Assembly (NCBI GenBank): GCA_001767525.1
Contig: MELF01000003.1
Coordinates: 1 to 59,843, forward strand
Source of the DNA: Acidobacteria bacterium RIFCSPLOWO2_12_FULL_68_19
GTDB lineage: Bacteria; Acidobacteriota; Vicinamibacteria; Vicinamibacterales; UBA2999
Direction of reading: 5' to 3'
Length of the DNA stretch: 59,843 bases
Shown piece by piece: positions 25,962-33,556 of the stretch (position 1 is the first letter of the stretch; each line of letters starts with the position of its first letter). The notes beneath the pieces are model-generated. The model saw only the letters and a list, made by a program, of their open reading frames with translations. It was not told the origin of the DNA and made no database searches. The translations under genes and the position numbers were made by a program.

Positions 25962-26981
25962 ATGCGCAACAAGGCATTCTTCGTCGTCGCCATGATGGCC
26001 GGTATCGCGCTGGCCGCTGTCGTGGCCAGCGGCCAGGACGCAGGCCGGGGACGCGGCGCGGCGCCGCCGGTGCCGAACCTCGCCACCGACAAGACGATGT
26101 TCTGGCCGGCCGCCGATATCGAGGCGCGGTGGGCGGAGAACGAGCGCCTGAAGCGGAACAATTCGCGCCTCTTCAACGGACCCACCAACATCAGCGCGAA
26201 CGTCCGGATCGTGGCCGACGAGGATGAACCGCTCGTCCACGAGACCACCGCGGATCTCTGGATCGTCACCGCTGGCACGGCAGTGTCGCGAACCGACGGG
26301 AAGCTCGCGGGCGGATCGATCGCCAACGCGACCACGCGGCCGGTGCGCGCCGGTGACGTCCTGTACGTGCCGCCCGGCGTGCCCCACCACTTCACCGGGA
26401 TGAAGGGCTTCCGGGCGTGGCTGATGCGCTTCGACACGCTGGGGCTGGCGCGAACGGGGCCGCCGCCGGCGCCGGCAGCAGGTCGAGGTCGAGGCGCCGC
26501 GGGTGAACCCGGAGCCGCGCGCGGCGGCCGAGGCGCCGCCGCGCCGCCCGTGCCCGACCTGTCGACCGACAAGACGATGTTCTGGACCGCCGCCGACATC
26601 GAGGCGCGGTGGGCGGAGAACGAGAAGCTCGCGCGGATCAACTCGCGGATCTTCAACGGACCCGCGAACATCAGCGCCAACGTTCGCATCGTCAATCCGG
26701 GCGACCCGCCGGCGACCCACGAAGGCACCGCCGACCTGTGGCTCGTGACCTCCGGCGAGGCGATCGCGCGCACCGACGGCGAGATCGTGCAGACGAATGG
26801 CGCCGGGACGATCCGCAACGGCATGGCACGAACCGTCCATGCCGGCGATCTCCTGTACGTGCCGCCGGGCGTGCCGCACCACTTCACGGATATGAAAGGC
26901 TTCCGGGCGTGGCTCATCCGGTATGACGTGGAAGGCTGGCGGCAGACTGTCCAGCCCGCGGGGCGCGGCGGCGCGCAGTAA
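25962..26981 (+). CDS. exported protein with two tandem cupin domains
   Basis: 339 residues. Signal peptide (AFFVVAMMAGIALAAVVASG). Residues ~30-165 and ~195-325 are near copies. Each has the pattern (S/T)TDKTMFW-AADIEARWAENE, NISANVRIV, H-ET/GTADLW-VT, and GDVLYVPPGVPHHFTGMKGFRAWL. PPGVPHHF is a cupin metal-binding motif. The linker is Gly/Arg/Ala-rich. The strong similarity points to recent internal duplication. ATG 25962 gives the signal peptide directly. Function unknown. Confidence 0.82.
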   Translation: MRNKAFFVVAMMAGIALAAVVASGQDAGRGRGAAPPVPNLATDKTMFWPAADIEARWAENERLKRNNSRLFNGPTNISANVRIVADEDEPLVHETTADLWIVTAGTAVSRTDGKLAGGSIANATTRPVRAGDVLYVPPGVPHHFTGMKGFRAWLMRFDTLGLARTGPPPAPAAGRGRGAAGEPGAARGGRGAAAPPVPDLSTDKTMFWTAADIEARWAENEKLARINSRIFNGPANISANVRIVNPGDPPATHEGTADLWLVTSGEAIARTDGEIVQTNGAGTIRNGMARTVHAGDLLYVPPGVPHHFTDMKGFRAWLIRYDVEGWRQTVQPAGRGGAQ

Positions 26982-27091
26982 GCTGCTCGCCACGTTCAGG
27001 AAGCCTTCAGGTAACTCGGAAGGGGCGATGCACGCGCATCTATCCCATCCTGCGCTCGCGCGCCACTGCCACCAGATCAGCCGCACCTGCC

Positions 27092-27109
27092 GTTACCTCT
27101 CATGGTAAC
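27092..27109 (+). promoter_or_regulatory. inverted repeat upstream of the DUF4160 gene
   Basis: GTTACC (27092-27097) and GGTAAC (27104-27109) are perfect 6-bp arms around TCTCAT. The site ends 9 nt before ATG 27119, a likely operator for the downstream helix-turn-helix protein. Confidence 0.6.
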
Positions 27110-27118
27110 ATTTGATTG

Positions 27119-27313
27119 ATGGGCAGGTATCGACGTGGTGGATACCTGTTCATCACCTGGAAGGGCGACCATCCGCCGCGTCACGTGCACGTGTACCGCG
27201 ATGGCAGGTTGATCGTGAAATGGGATCTCGACAATCAGAAACCGATGAAGGGCTCGGCCACCCGTCGCATCTTGGAGCTCATCGCGGAACTCGAAGCAGA
27301 GGGACTGCTGTGA
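27119..27313 (+). CDS. DUF4160 domain protein, probable toxin-like partner
   Basis: 64 residues: FITWKGDHPPRHVHVYRDGRL near the N-terminus and KPMKGSATRRILELIAELEAEG at the end. HPPRHVHV is the DUF4160 core. Such genes form small two-gene modules with a DUF2442-type or HTH partner and are considered TA-like. The role is inferred. The stop overlaps the next gene's GTG by 4 nt. Confidence 0.8.
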   Translation: MGRYRRGGYLFITWKGDHPPRHVHVYRDGRLIVKWDLDNQKPMKGSATRRILELIAELEAEGLL

Positions 27314-27777
27314 GAATCCGTTCCGTCACGCACAACAATCGAAAGAAGGTGTTCGAGGTTCGCGCCTCCACGAAGACGCTCATCTTCCCGTTCTCCAAGG
27401 CGGAGCCGACACCGACGATTCGGGACCCGATCACCCAGCTTGCGGTTGATGCGGAGGCTGGCCGCGAAGCGTTCACGTACGTCCTGCATTCCGGCCGTAC
27501 GGGCACCGTCCACATCGAGCAGCTGCTCGAATACAACCAGGACCCGACGTACCTGCGGGATCTCCTGCTCTACCGGTTGACGCTCGAGGCGCAGAAGCGA
27601 ATCGCCGCGAGCCCGCTCTCGAAGCGTGAGATCGTGCGCCGGCTCGGGACCTCCGCCGCGCAACTGTATCGGCTGCTGGACCAGACCAACTACCGCAAGT
27701 CGGTCGATCAGGTGCTGGCCCTGCTTCAGGTGCTCAATTGTGAGGTCGATCTCGTCGTTCGAACGAAGACCGCCTAG
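27310..27777 (+). CDS. helix-turn-helix partner of the DUF4160 protein
   Basis: 155 residues. Residues ~1-45 resemble the DUF2442-like region that starts with IRSVTHNNRKKVFEVRAS. The C-terminus (SPLSKREIVRRLGTSAAQLYRLLD, then QVLALLQVLNCEVDLVV) is a XRE-type HTH. GTG 27310 overlaps the DUF4160 stop (GTGA). The stop TAG is the first base triplet of a heptamer array. Probable antitoxin and autorepressor acting at 27092-27109. Confidence 0.75.
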   Translation: MRIRSVTHNNRKKVFEVRASTKTLIFPFSKAEPTPTIRDPITQLAVDAEAGREAFTYVLHSGRTGTVHIEQLLEYNQDPTYLRDLLLYRLTLEAQKRIAASPLSKREIVRRLGTSAAQLYRLLDQTNYRKSVDQVLALLQVLNCEVDLVVRTKTA

Positions 27778-27809
27778 CCGGCAGGTGGTAGGCGGTAGCC
27801 GGTAGGCCT
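27775..27809 (+). repeat. TAGSNGG heptamer array, copy 2
   Basis: TAGCCGG, CAGGTGG, TAGGCGG, TAGCCGG, TAGGCCT. The first TAG is the stop codon of the HTH gene. Confidence 0.85.
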
Positions 27810-27884
27810 CCTTCCGCTCCGTTCGGCATCGACGCTATGATCTGCACCGCTCGAAGCTTCCAATCCGATTGCTGGGAGGCCGCC

Positions 27885-29498
27885 GTGGAGATATCGCGCG
27901 TCCAGGGCCCCCTCGTCGCGCTCGTCTTGCTCGTGGCGCACGCCGCGCTCGCGCAGGATTCCCCTGTCTTTGTCCGTCGATCGGCTCTACCGACTCCGCC
28001 CGTCCTCGACGTCGAGGTGCTGCGGCAGCAGCGTGTTGACATCCCCTCCGCCCAGACACTGTCGAACCCGCAGCAATCCAGCGTGCTCGAGCTCGACCTG
28101 TTTGCCGACGTGTCGTTCCGCGCCGTACGCGAGCGGCTCGAACCCACCGCGCACGGGATGTCGTGGGTCGGCGTGCTCGAGGGCTATCCCGAGAGCACCG
28201 CGCTGTTCGTGCTGGTCAAGGACGAGCTCATCGGGCACATCTACACGCCGTTTGGATTTTTCCGAATCGAGCGGCAGGCGGACGGCACGTATCTCGTCCA
28301 GCAGATCGACCAGAGCGCGTTTCCCGAGGGGCCAGACGTAATTGAGACCCCACCGGAAGCCGCGGACCGCTCGACGGATGACGTGTCGTCAGGCAGGGCC
28401 GACAACGGCAGCGTCATGGATGTCCTGGTGGCCTATACGCGCAATGCCTTGGCAGGCTTTGGCAGCGAGACGCGTGCGTTGGCAACAATTGACCTCGTTG
28501 TTGCGGAAACCAATCAGGCGTTTCGCGGCAGCAGGATTTCGACGCAAATTCGGTTGGTGCACACAACGGGCGTCGACTACGCGGAAGATGGAAGCTCCGA
28601 CTTGGGCCGGTTAAGGAACGCCAGCGATGGCTTCATGGACGGCATACACGGGCTGCGCGACCGCTACGCGGCAGACCTTGTCGCGCTTATTACCGAGCGT
28701 GGGGAGGGTTACTGTGGAATAGCGTACGTGCTGTCCCGTCGTCGGTCCGCCGGCGACCCCGGGGGAGGGTTCTCCGTCACCGTACGAAGCTGTACGGCAA
28801 ACGGGCGCACCTTTGCTCATGAACTTGGACACAACCTCGGCGCCGCTCATGACTGGTACGTGGAAGGGCCCGGGCAAGGAGTGAACGACTACTCTTATGG
28901 CTACGTCAATCTCCCCGGCCGGTTTCGCGAGGTGATGGCGTACTACGATCTCTGTCGAGACACTCGGACGAATTGCGCTAACCTGCTCGCGTATTCAAAC
29001 CCTGCTCTCACCCACAACGGCCGCCGGGCCGGCGTTCCGGTCGGCACCAACGTCACCTGTACCAAAGGCAACGTCAACAACCCCGATTGCGATGCCGACC
29101 TCGCTCGGACGTTTGCCGAAACGGCTCCAGTGATCGCGCGCTACCGCCACAGCCTCACGGCCCTCAGCGCGCGGCAGCTCTTGCCCGGCGCGTCGTTCCG
29201 GTCTGCCGGCGGGCGCTTCCGCCTGACATATCAGACGGACGGAAACCTCGTGCTGTACGACGACCGCGACCGCGTGCCGCTCTGGGCCACGCGCACCGGC
29301 GGCACGAGTCCCGGACAGGCCATCTTGCAGACCGACGGCAACTTCGTCGTGTACGACCGAGGCGGCGCAGCCGTCTGGTCGTCGGGGACGCCCGACAATC
29401 CGAACGCGTACCTCATGGTGCAGGACGACGGCAACGTTGTCATCTACAGCGCGAACGACCAGCCGCTCTGGAGTCGAATGCAGGAGCCTAGCCAGTAG
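27885..29498 (+). CDS. secreted zinc metalloprotease with C-terminal bulb-type lectin domain
   Basis: 537 residues. Signal peptide MEISRVQGPLVALVLLVAHA. A pro-region of ~170 residues precedes the catalytic domain (VMDVLVAYTRNAL...). The zinc site is HELGHNLGAAHD with H312, H316 and H322, and the Met-turn is EVMAYYD, so it is a metzincin of the M12B/reprolysin-like type. Residues ~430-535 hold three bulb-lectin repeats (YQTDGNLVLYD, LQTDGNFVVYD, VQDDGNVVIYS), each with the mannose-binding QxDxNxVxY pattern. GTG 27885 was chosen because GGGAGG lies 5 nt upstream and the signal peptide then begins correctly. Codon use (more A/T third positions) differs slightly from neighbours, suggesting transfer. 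Confidence 0.87.
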   Translation: MEISRVQGPLVALVLLVAHAALAQDSPVFVRRSALPTPPVLDVEVLRQQRVDIPSAQTLSNPQQSSVLELDLFADVSFRAVRERLEPTAHGMSWVGVLEGYPESTALFVLVKDELIGHIYTPFGFFRIERQADGTYLVQQIDQSAFPEGPDVIETPPEAADRSTDDVSSGRADNGSVMDVLVAYTRNALAGFGSETRALATIDLVVAETNQAFRGSRISTQIRLVHTTGVDYAEDGSSDLGRLRNASDGFMDGIHGLRDRYAADLVALITERGEGYCGIAYVLSRRRSAGDPGGGFSVTVRSCTANGRTFAHELGHNLGAAHDWYVEGPGQGVNDYSYGYVNLPGRFREVMAYYDLCRDTRTNCANLLAYSNPALTHNGRRAGVPVGTNVTCTKGNVNNPDCDADLARTFAETAPVIARYRHSLTALSARQLLPGASFRSAGGRFRLTYQTDGNLVLYDDRDRVPLWATRTGGTSPGQAILQTDGNFVVYDRGGAAVWSSGTPDNPNAYLMVQDDGNVVIYSANDQPLWSRMQEPSQ

Positions 29499-29567
29499 CC
29501 GGTAGGTGGTAGCCGGTAGGTGGTAGGTGGTAGCCGGTAGCGGCTACCGGCCACCGGCTACAACCTA
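29496..29567. repeat. TAGSNGG heptamer array, copy 3 (double-ended)
   Basis: From the left: TAGCCGG, TAGGTGG, TAGCCGG, TAGGTGG, TAGGTGG, TAGCCGG on the plus strand. From the right on the minus strand: TAGGTTG, TAGCCGG. The first plus-strand TAG is the stop codon of the metalloprotease. The first minus-strand TAG (29567-29565) is the stop of the S23 gene. The two halves fold back on each other between these converging genes. Confidence 0.88.
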
Positions 29568-29936
29568 GTTGTCGTACGGCTGCATCGATTCGATGAGGCC
29601 GTTGAGCATCTTGCCGACTTCGGCGGTCCGATCGGCCAGACGTTCGTAGTCCTGCTGCGACAGGAATCCAAGACGCAGAGCGACTTCGAGTTGCACCTCC
29701 ACCTCGCCCTGCGATCCAAGCGCGATGTCGAGGTAATGAACGTAGGCGCGCTGTCGCTTACGCCGCCGGCCTTCTCCGATGTTCGAGGGGATCGATACCG
29801 CGGCGCGCCGAATCTGGGCGGTCAGGCCAAACCGTTCGTCCGCTGGGAAGTGCGACGTTGCGCGATACACGTCGTCCACAAGCCCCATCGCTTGCTGCCA
29901 CACCTTGAGATCGCGGAACGATCCGGTCTGCGTCAT
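29565..29936 (-). CDS. four-helix-bundle protein, S23/23S rRNA intervening-sequence family
   Basis: 123 residues: FRDLKVWQQAMGLVDDVYRA, then LTAQIRRAAVSIPSNIGEGR, YVHYLDIALGSQGEVEVQLE and AEVGKMLNGLI. This is the TIGR02436/PF05635 pattern, related in fold to the Avd accessory protein of diversity-generating retroelements. ATG 29936 gives MTQTGSFRDLKVW, the normal family start. It is flanked by inverted heptamer arrays (29496-29567 and 30062-30137), recalling IVS elements of Leptospira 23S rRNA that carry an S23 ORF between inverted repeats. No reverse transcriptase or template repeat is nearby. Function unknown. Confidence 0.9.
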   Translation of the reverse strand: MTQTGSFRDLKVWQQAMGLVDDVYRATSHFPADERFGLTAQIRRAAVSIPSNIGEGRRRKRQRAYVHYLDIALGSQGEVEVQLEVALRLGFLSQQDYERLADRTAEVGKMLNGLIESMQPYDN

Positions 29937-30061
29937 GACACGAGATCCATGCACAACGCATGCACCCGCATTTCGCCTGGAATTCGGGCAGATGCAACAG
30001 CGGGACGACGGAATTGCACCGCGGCTGCGGAAAGGGGGTGGCAATTTCTGCCACCAGGCCT

Positions 30062-30137
30062 TGGGCTACCGGCTAGTTCCTACCGGCTACCGGCTAGTTC
30101 CTACCGGCTACCACCTACCGGCTACCACCTACCGGCT
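30062..30137 (-). repeat. TAGSNGG heptamer array, copy 4
   Basis: On the minus strand: TAGCCGG, TAGGTGG, TAGCCGG, TAGGTGG, TAGCCGG, TAGGAAC, TAGCCGG, TAGCCGG, TAGGAAC, TAGCCGG, TAG. The bshA frame runs into it, passes two out-of-frame TAGs and stops at the third. Confidence 0.88.
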
Positions 30138-31264
30138 AGCTTCCGATAGCACGCCTCGTACATCGGCACCACGCGCTCGACGCAGAAGTGCACCCGCACG
30201 CGGCGGCACGCCGCGGCGGCGACCGCCCTGTGCCGCGCCTCGTCTGTCAACAGCATGACGGCGCTGGCCGCCATCTCGTCGAGCGCCTCGGGCGCGTGGA
30301 GGTACCCGCTCACGCCGTGCTCGATCACCTCGGGCAGGCCGCCGACGCGCGAGGCGACGACCGGCACCTCGCACGCCATCGCCTCGAGCGCGGCAAGGCC
30401 GAAGCTCTCCTGCGCCGACGGCAGCAGGAACAGATCGCTCACCGACAGGAGCGGCACCACCTCCTCCTGCGCACCGACGATGTCGAGGAGATCCGTGATC
30501 CCGAGCTGACGCGCGACGCGGTGCACCGTTCCCCCCTCGGGGCCGTCGCCCACGAGCAGCAGACGCGCCGGCACGGTCCGCCGGATGCGATCGAAGACCT
30601 TCAGCACGGCGTCGATGCGCTTGACCGGCCGGAAGTTGGAGACGTGCGTCACGATCTTCACGCGCGGGTCGTCGCCGGCCAGCCGCCGCCGCAGGTCCGG
30701 GTGGCTCTGGCGGCAGTGGATCGCGCAGTCCAGGAAGTTCGGGATGACCGAGATCTCGCGCGTGATGCCGAGCTCCGCGATGGTCGCTGCGCGCAGGCTC
30801 TCCGACACCGCCGTCACCAGGTCCGACTGCTCGATCGAAAACGCCACGATCCGGGAGTACGACGGGTCGTTGCCGACGAGCGTGATGTCGGTGCCGTGCA
30901 GCGTCGTCACGACGCGCGGCGCCGGCCCGTTGCCGGAGGCCGCGAGCACCTGGCGCGACAGGAACGCCGCCGTCGCATGCGGCACCGCGTAGTGCGCATG
31001 GATGATATCGAGGCGGGACTCGCGCGCCACCTGCACGATCGTGTTCGCGAGCGACAGCAGGTACTGCGGCTCGCGGAAGAGCGGATAGGTCGGCGTCAGG
31101 ACCTGATGGAACGCGAGGCCCGCCTGGAACTCGCCGAGCCGGAAGGGCGTCTCCGTGCTGATGAAATGCACCTGGTGCCCGCGGCGCGCCAGCGCCTTCC
31201 CGAGCTCGGTGGCCACGATGCCGCTGCCGCCGACCGACGCGTAGCAGACGATGCCGATGTTCAT
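30122..31264 (-). CDS. bshA: N-acetyl-alpha-D-glucosaminyl L-malate synthase (BshA)
   Basis: 380-residue GT4 glycosyltransferase for the first step of bacillithiol synthesis (UDP-GlcNAc plus L-malate). It begins MNIGIVCYASVGGSGIVATE and has LDIIHAHYAVPHA, TTLHGTDITLVG, ISVIPNFLD, HVSNFRPVKR and LLPSAQESFGLAALEAMACE (E-x7-E motif). ATG 31264 is the family start; the ORF's upstream extension translates a repeat. The last residues (LAGRW) are encoded by the heptamer array and the stop is its third TAG. bshB1 lies 93 nt upstream on the same strand. Confidence 0.93.
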   Translation of the reverse strand: MNIGIVCYASVGGSGIVATELGKALARRGHQVHFISTETPFRLGEFQAGLAFHQVLTPTYPLFREPQYLLSLANTIVQVARESRLDIIHAHYAVPHATAAFLSRQVLAASGNGPAPRVVTTLHGTDITLVGNDPSYSRIVAFSIEQSDLVTAVSESLRAATIAELGITREISVIPNFLDCAIHCRQSHPDLRRRLAGDDPRVKIVTHVSNFRPVKRIDAVLKVFDRIRRTVPARLLLVGDGPEGGTVHRVARQLGITDLLDIVGAQEEVVPLLSVSDLFLLPSAQESFGLAALEAMACEVPVVASRVGGLPEVIEHGVSGYLHAPEALDEMAASAVMLLTDEARHRAVAAAACRRVRVHFCVERVVPMYEACYRKLAGRW

Positions 31265-31269
31265 CGGAT

Positions 31270-31345
31270 CCAACTCCCAGACACCAACTCCCAACTTCCA
31301 AAGACCACTCGACACTTGGGAGTTGGACCTTGGGAGTTGGGAGTC
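31270..31345. repeat. CCCAAC heptamer hairpin, copy 1
   Basis: CCAACTCCCA units on the left and TTGGGAGTTGG units on the right form a stem between bshB1 and bshA. Units repeat about every 7 nt (CCCAACT, CCCAACT). Further copies: 33308-33379, 34301-34379 and 55255-55319. Confidence 0.8.
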
Positions 31346-31357
31346 TTGCCCGTCACC

Positions 31358-32083
31358 TCATTCTCCGGGGAGCAGATGCGAGCGGACCACCGGCTGCCGG
31401 ACGACGAGCCCCTCGGCGAACGCGACGCCGATCTGCGCGCCGAACTGGGCGTCGCGGCTTTCGATGAGCTGCTGGAAACGCGCGCTCGTCAGTCGGGTCG
31501 CGACCGCGTCAGCGCCGGCCGGCCTGAACTGGCTCGCGTAGCAGGCGAGCGCCCGGCGCTTGGTGTCGTAGTGCCCGCTCACGTCGACGACGAAGGAGGG
31601 CGGCGCCATGTCGTTGATGAAGTAATAGCAGACCATCGCCGGCTTCCACGCCTCGCCGGCGGCGGGGTACCGTCGCAGCCCGGCGCTGAAGACCGCCTCC
31701 GTCAGCAGCTGGCTCGCGGCGACATGGTCGGGGTGACGATCGGACCAGTACGGCAGCGCGACCACCCGGGGTCTCGCGCGGCGGACGAGTTCGGCGGCGC
31801 GGCGCAGATGGTCCGGATCGCTTCCGATGCTCCGGTCCGGAACACGCAGATTCGTCCGCCAGAGGGCGCCGAGCACGACGCGCGCCTCTTCGGCCTCCGC
31901 CAGCCGCTCGTCGATCGTGCCGTTGCTCCCCATTTCGCCCGCGGTCACGTCGCACAGGCCGATGCAGTGGCCGAGGGCGGCATGCTTGGCGAGCGTCGCG
32001 CCGATGCCGATCTCGATGTCGTCGGGATGCGGGCCGAAGGCAAGAACGTCGACCGGCGCCGCCGCCGGCGTTATCTCGTCCAA
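31358..32083 (-). CDS. bshB1: bacillithiol biosynthesis deacetylase BshB1
   Basis: 241-residue zinc LmbE-type hydrolase that removes the acetyl group from GlcNAc-malate. H19-P-D-D22 in AFGPHPDDIEIGIG and the YWSDRHPDHVAA histidines bind zinc. TAGEMGSNGTIDERLAEAEEA is typical of BshB1. The start is probably TTG 32083 (MDEITPAAAPVDVLAFG), overlapping the preceding FAD gene by 13 nt; no ATG or GTG is available before the first strand. bshC (the cysteine ligase) is not in the window. Confidence 0.92.
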   Translation of the reverse strand: MDEITPAAAPVDVLAFGPHPDDIEIGIGATLAKHAALGHCIGLCDVTAGEMGSNGTIDERLAEAEEARVVLGALWRTNLRVPDRSIGSDPDHLRRAAELVRRARPRVVALPYWSDRHPDHVAASQLLTEAVFSAGLRRYPAAGEAWKPAMVCYYFINDMAPPSFVVDVSGHYDTKRRALACYASQFRPAGADAVATRLTSARFQQLIESRDAQFGAQIGVAFAEGLVVRQPVVRSHLLPGE

Positions 32084-33291
32084 CTGAAGACCTCGTCGGC
32101 CGGCTCGGGCGTCCCCTGCACCGCCCGCAGCAGGAGGCGCGCCGCCACGAAAGCGCCGGTGACGCTCACCGCCCCTCCGCCCAGCGCGAACAGGTGATGG
32201 GGGAAGTTGCGGTGCGCCCCGATGTACATGAGCCCGTCCGCGGTCGCACCGTAGGGTGCGTCCCAGCCGTAGGCGGGCCGCAGGCCGTAGATCCCCGGAT
32301 AGAGCGTCAACAGCTCGTACATCAACTCGTTGGTGCGCTGCACGACCGCCGCCGCCCTCGTCCGTTCGGGCGGCTCGTTCTGATCGGCGCCGATGACGAG
32401 CAGGCGATCGCCGTCGGCCCAGCGGACGTGGTGGGGCGGCACATGCAGGTCGGCGAGCGCCGCGCGGGGATCGCCGATCTGGCGACGCATGCCCGCGGGC
32501 ATCGGTTCTGTCAGCACGCCGTAGGCTTCCCGGGGCGTGAAGTGGCGCTGCAGCGCCTTGAACTCGGCGGTCGCGCTGCCGGTGGCGACGATCACCCGGC
32601 GCGTGCGGATCGTGCCCCCCTCGGCGACGACATCGGCGTGTCTGCGGGTGAAGCGGACCGCGCTGACCCGCGAGCGCTCGAAGACAGCCGCTTCGCGGCG
32701 CGCGGCGGCCACGGCGAGACCGAGACAGGCGCGGTACGGGTCGAGCGCGAAGCCGTCGGCCATCTTGAGCGCCCCGGACGCCTCGAGCCGCATCCTCCCC
32801 TGCACCTGCCGCTCGGTCAGCCACGCCACGTCGAGTCCTCCGGCGTGGCGCGCGCCGTACTCGCGTCGCAGCAGCTTTTCCTGCGCCCCGCGGGCGGCCG
32901 CCACGACCGTGTCGCGCGGATCGAGATGGCACTGCACCCGCAGCCGCCGCAGCAGCGCGGCCCCCTCGAGCGCACCCCGACGCCACGCCTCGAACACGCG
33001 CCGCGCCGCTCGAAGCCCGTGCCTGGACGCCACCTCGCGGAACGCGGGACCGGGATCGGGCGTCAGCCAGCCGGCGCTCCTGGCCGTCTGACCCTGGCCG
33101 AGGCGGTCGCGCTCCAGCAGAACCGTCGTCAGGTCTGCAGCCGCGCACATGTAGGCGGCCGCACAGGCGGTCAGCCCACCGCCCACAATCACGACGTCGG
33201 CCGTGTGCGCGCCGCGAAATCGCGGGAAGGCCGGAACCCGCGAAGCGGGAACGCGGTGAAGCCAGGGAGTCGTGCCGTAGCGTGTAGGCAT
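32071..33291 (-). CDS. FAD-dependent oxidoreductase, DAO family
   Basis: 406 residues. Rossmann motif ADVVIVGGGLTACAAAYMCA at residues 31-50; ALDPYRACLGLAVAA; VIVATGSATAEF; a C-terminal DGLMYIGAHRNFPHHLFALGGGAV. It is an amine- or amino-acid-oxidase-like enzyme (GlpO/DadA group); substrate unknown. ATG 33291 precedes the fold by 30 residues. The ORF's extra upstream residues translate a repeat. It overlaps bshB1 by 13 nt, so it is co-transcribed with the bacillithiol genes. Confidence 0.88.
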   Translation of the reverse strand: MPTRYGTTPWLHRVPASRVPAFPRFRGAHTADVVIVGGGLTACAAAYMCAAADLTTVLLERDRLGQGQTARSAGWLTPDPGPAFREVASRHGLRAARRVFEAWRRGALEGAALLRRLRVQCHLDPRDTVVAAARGAQEKLLRREYGARHAGGLDVAWLTERQVQGRMRLEASGALKMADGFALDPYRACLGLAVAAARREAAVFERSRVSAVRFTRRHADVVAEGGTIRTRRVIVATGSATAEFKALQRHFTPREAYGVLTEPMPAGMRRQIGDPRAALADLHVPPHHVRWADGDRLLVIGADQNEPPERTRAAAVVQRTNELMYELLTLYPGIYGLRPAYGWDAPYGATADGLMYIGAHRNFPHHLFALGGGAVSVTGAFVAARLLLRAVQGTPEPADEVFSWTR

Positions 33292-33554
33292 CAGCGTCGT
33301 CTTCGATGCAACTCCCAACGCCCAACGCCCCAACTCCCACACGAGGGCTGGGAGCTGGGAGCTTGGGAGCTGGGAGTTGTCAATTGTCGTTCGGCGATGC
33401 GCCGCACGGCGACCTCGAGCACCGGCAGGCCGAACATCCGGCCCGGACGGACGCCCCGGTGCTGTTCGGCGAACTCCGTGAGAAACCTGCGAAGGTCGGC
33501 GCGGAACGGACTCGGCACGAAGCGGAATTGTACCTTGCCGCTAAGATGGATCAC
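33291..33554 (-). pseudogene. possible truncated TfoX/YjbR-like gene
   Basis: An open frame of ~87 codons upstream of the FAD gene reads FRFVPSPFRADLRRFLTEFA then GVRPGRMFGLPVLEVA. RMFG-(L/Y)P is reminiscent of TfoX N-terminal domains. The frame then runs into a CCCAAC hairpin (QLTTPSSQAPSSQPS...) where the rest of the domain should be. Start GTG 33554 or an internal GTG. Either a broken gene or a short protein with a repeat-derived tail. Recognition is weak. Confidence 0.35.
33308..33379. repeat. CCCAAC heptamer hairpin, copy 2
   Basis: GCAACTCCCAACGCCCAACG on the left and TTGGGAGCTGGGAGTTG on the right. Units CCCAACG repeat at 7 nt. It lies between the FAD oxidoreductase start and the possible TfoX fragment. 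Confidence 0.8.
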
Positions 33555-33556
33555 CC

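Noticed and set aside
29565-29936. Diversity-generating retroelement, based on the Avd-like four-helix bundle
   Set aside because: There is no reverse transcriptase, template repeat or variable repeat in the window.
30046-30060. Sigma-54 promoter for the S23 gene (TGGCAGAAATTGCC on the minus strand)
   Set aside because: GG and GC are 8 nt apart, not 10, and the site is itself a small palindrome.
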